Below are positions 14,566 to 15,323 of a DNA stretch of 15,323 nt, piece by piece (position 1 is the stretch's first letter; the number at the start of each line of letters is the position of its first letter). This DNA is from JACZST01 sp964195155. GTDB taxonomy: Bacteria; Actinomycetota; Acidimicrobiia; Spongiisociales; UBA5794. The DNA lies in the NCBI GenBank assembly GCA_964195155.1, contig CAXMOP010000105.1, positions 1 to 15,323 of the forward strand, given 5' to 3'. The position numbers were made by a program, and so were the translations under genes. The notes under the pieces were generated by a model. That model was given only the letters and a program-made list of their open reading frames with translations, was not told the DNA's origin and did not search any database.

Positions 14566-14925
14566 CTCGCTCGCCCACTCTTTGGCGGCCACGATGTCGG
14601 CGGTCGGGTACACCCTGATCTCGCCGGGAACCATCCATCCCATGAACTTCATGGCGTCGTCGACCCAGCCTTTGTCGGTGACCACCGCGATCTTTTCCCA
14701 CGCACCCCAATGACCGATTCCAAGCTTGGTGTCCTCCCACATGGCACCGCCGGTGTAGCCATCGAACTGATCGCCGAGCAAGTAAACGAGTCGCAGCTTG
14801 TCGTTGCCCTCCAGGGCAACATCGACTGCCGGGTCGAGGGTGCTCCGGTAGTCGCTTGCATCGACCTCGCCGACTGCTTCGAATCCGATCACGTTGTCCG
14901 GTAGGTCGTCCATGAGTTTGATCAC
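14554..14925 (-). CDS. SpoIIAA-like (STAS-fold) protein
   Basis: A 123-residue protein from GTG 14925, chosen because AAGGAG stands 5 bases upstream (14931-14936); longer in-frame starts would run through the divergent gene. The sequence starts VIKLMDDLPDNVIGFEAVGE, then DASDYRSTLDPAVD, LRLVYLLGDQFDGYTGGAMWED, and WEKIAVVTDKGWVDDAMKFMGWMVPGEIRVYPTAD. This order of strands and helices, with the VTDK.W.....K......PGEIRVFP-type ending, is characteristic of the SpoIIAA-like family (PF11964), small STAS-related cytoplasmic proteins whose function is mostly unknown. It is followed at 90 bases by the degenerate cyclase-like gene on the same strand; a shared transcript is possible but a palindrome covers its stop codon. 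Confidence 0.85.
   Translation of the reverse strand: MIKLMDDLPDNVIGFEAVGEVDASDYRSTLDPAVDVALEGNDKLRLVYLLGDQFDGYTGGAMWEDTKLGIGHWGAWEKIAVVTDKGWVDDAMKFMGWMVPGEIRVYPTADIVAAKEWASEEPT
14801..14817. repeat. 17-bp exact direct repeat, copy inside the SpoIIAA-like gene
   Basis: Same 17 bases and orientation as 14513-14529; here they encode part of VALEGND (minus strand). Confidence 0.7.
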
Positions 14926-14930
14926 GCTGG

Positions 14931-14936
14931 CTCCTT
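14931..14936 (-). promoter_or_regulatory. Shine-Dalgarno that fixes the SpoIIAA-like start
   Basis: AAGGAG on the minus strand, 5 bases before GTG 14925. It is the clearest ribosome binding site in the window and contrasts with the leaderless-type starts elsewhere. Confidence 0.7.
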
Positions 14937-14954
14937 CTCGTGTGGAACGACGGG

Positions 14955-14964
14955 ACACTACCGT
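14955..14964. promoter_or_regulatory. Overlapping divergent -10 elements
   Basis: The bases ACACTACCGT contain TACCGT on the plus strand (14959-14964, 6 bases before ATG 14971) and TAGTGT on the minus strand (14960-14955, giving a short leader with the AAGGAG site for GTG 14925). The two share the TA at 14959-14960, so one open complex site could serve both directions. Confidence 0.4.
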
Positions 14965-14970
14965 TGCCCC

Positions 14971-15323
14971 ATGTACCGCACGCCGACGTCCGGGCTCAGC
15001 CAGGAGTTCATGACCGGCCAGCGTGTTTGGGCTGCACTCACAGTCGCCGGATCGACACTCGTCATCCTCGGGATGATCGTGCTGCCCTGGTTCAACAAGG
15101 CCGCCGAGTTCCGCTCCGGGGCGGGGCTGACGTTCTTTCAGTGGCATCAGCAGACCCAATCGATGATCCCCTACTGGATCGTGCTGGTTGCATACATCAC
15201 CGTCGCAGTCGTGGCCTTCACCAAGTCCACCCAGTGGTCTGCCTGGGCGGGGATCGCGCTCGCCTGCATCACCTTTGCCGACGCCAGTTGGAAGATGAGC
15301 GCCATGCTCCTGGTGCCGACTCC
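14971..15323 (+). CDS. Membrane protein of unknown function (right-edge partial)
   Basis: From ATG 14971 the frame stays open to the window edge (117 codons seen, C-terminus missing). Three hydrophobic segments are visible: about 20-40 (AALTVAGSTLVILGMIVLPWF), 66-84 (MIPYWIVLVAYITVAVVAF) and 91-106 (WAGIALACITFADASW). The loop after the first, with SGAGLTFFQWHQQTQS, is probably extracytoplasmic. No named domain is recognised. A leaderless-type TACCGT box precedes the start, and the gene is divergent from the SpoIIAA-like gene. Confidence 0.7.
   Translation, partial: MYRTPTSGLSQEFMTGQRVWAALTVAGSTLVILGMIVLPWFNKAAEFRSGAGLTFFQWHQQTQSMIPYWIVLVAYITVAVVAFTKSTQWSAWAGIALACITFADASWKMSAMLLVPT

Noticed and set aside
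14926..15159. Longer N-terminus for the SpoIIAA-like protein
   Set aside because: It would run antisense through the divergent membrane gene, and AAGGAG points clearly to GTG 14925.

Overview
The window is high-GC, densely coded chromosomal DNA from an actinomycete (Actinomycetota). Supporting signs are the base composition, GTG starts, genes joined by 4-base ATGA/GTGA overlaps, a small deazaflavin (F420)-type nitroreductase-like gene, a MoxR/DUF58/DUF4129 operon, and several starts that lack a Shine-Dalgarno sequence but have a TANNNT (-10-like) hexamer 6-9 bases upstream, as expected for leaderless mRNAs. A deep-branching lineage such as Acidimicrobiia would fit, but the genus cannot be named from sequence alone. 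No tRNA, rRNA, phage, IS or CRISPR was seen.

Layout. (1) 1-2541, minus, cut by the left edge: a large signalling protein with two class III cyclase domains, a STAND/AAA-type ATPase module and the start of a helical repeat tail. (2) 2542-2860: three copies of a GC-rich hairpin repeat. (3) 2861-6968, plus: a five-gene operon (DUF4129 membrane protein, small membrane protein, MoxR ATPase, DUF58 protein, small polytopic membrane protein). (4) 6997-7383, plus: a DDN-like protein. (5) 7384-7962: a 0.58-kb repeat region of the same style as region 2, with two long copies of about 168 bp. (6) 7963-8742, plus: a lipoprotein alpha/beta-hydrolase. (7) 8743-8896: convergent intergenic DNA with a perfect 14-bp inverted repeat. 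(8) 10773-8897, minus: a small lipoprotein gene followed 2 bases later by a DUF2252 gene. (9) 14463-10855, minus: a second, full-length tandem-cyclase/ATPase/TPR protein. (10) 14925-14554, minus: a SpoIIAA-like protein. (11) 14971 to the right edge, plus: a membrane protein, divergent from gene 10 across 45 bp.

The most interesting content is the pair of paralogous soluble-adenylyl-cyclase-like proteins flanking the region. In the left one the catalytic residues are split between the two cyclase domains: metal Asp residues in the first, Thr/Asn/Arg in the second. This is the pseudo-heterodimer logic of class IIIb soluble cyclases. In the right one nearly every one of these residues is replaced, so it looks like a non-catalytic, ATPase-driven relative. 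The second notable item is a shared palindromic repeat family at two loci, each ending just upstream of a leaderless-type promoter.

The MoxR operon genes probably act together at the membrane: a MoxR AAA ATPase as chaperone for a DUF58 partner, with DUF4129 and two small membrane proteins. The substrate is unknown.
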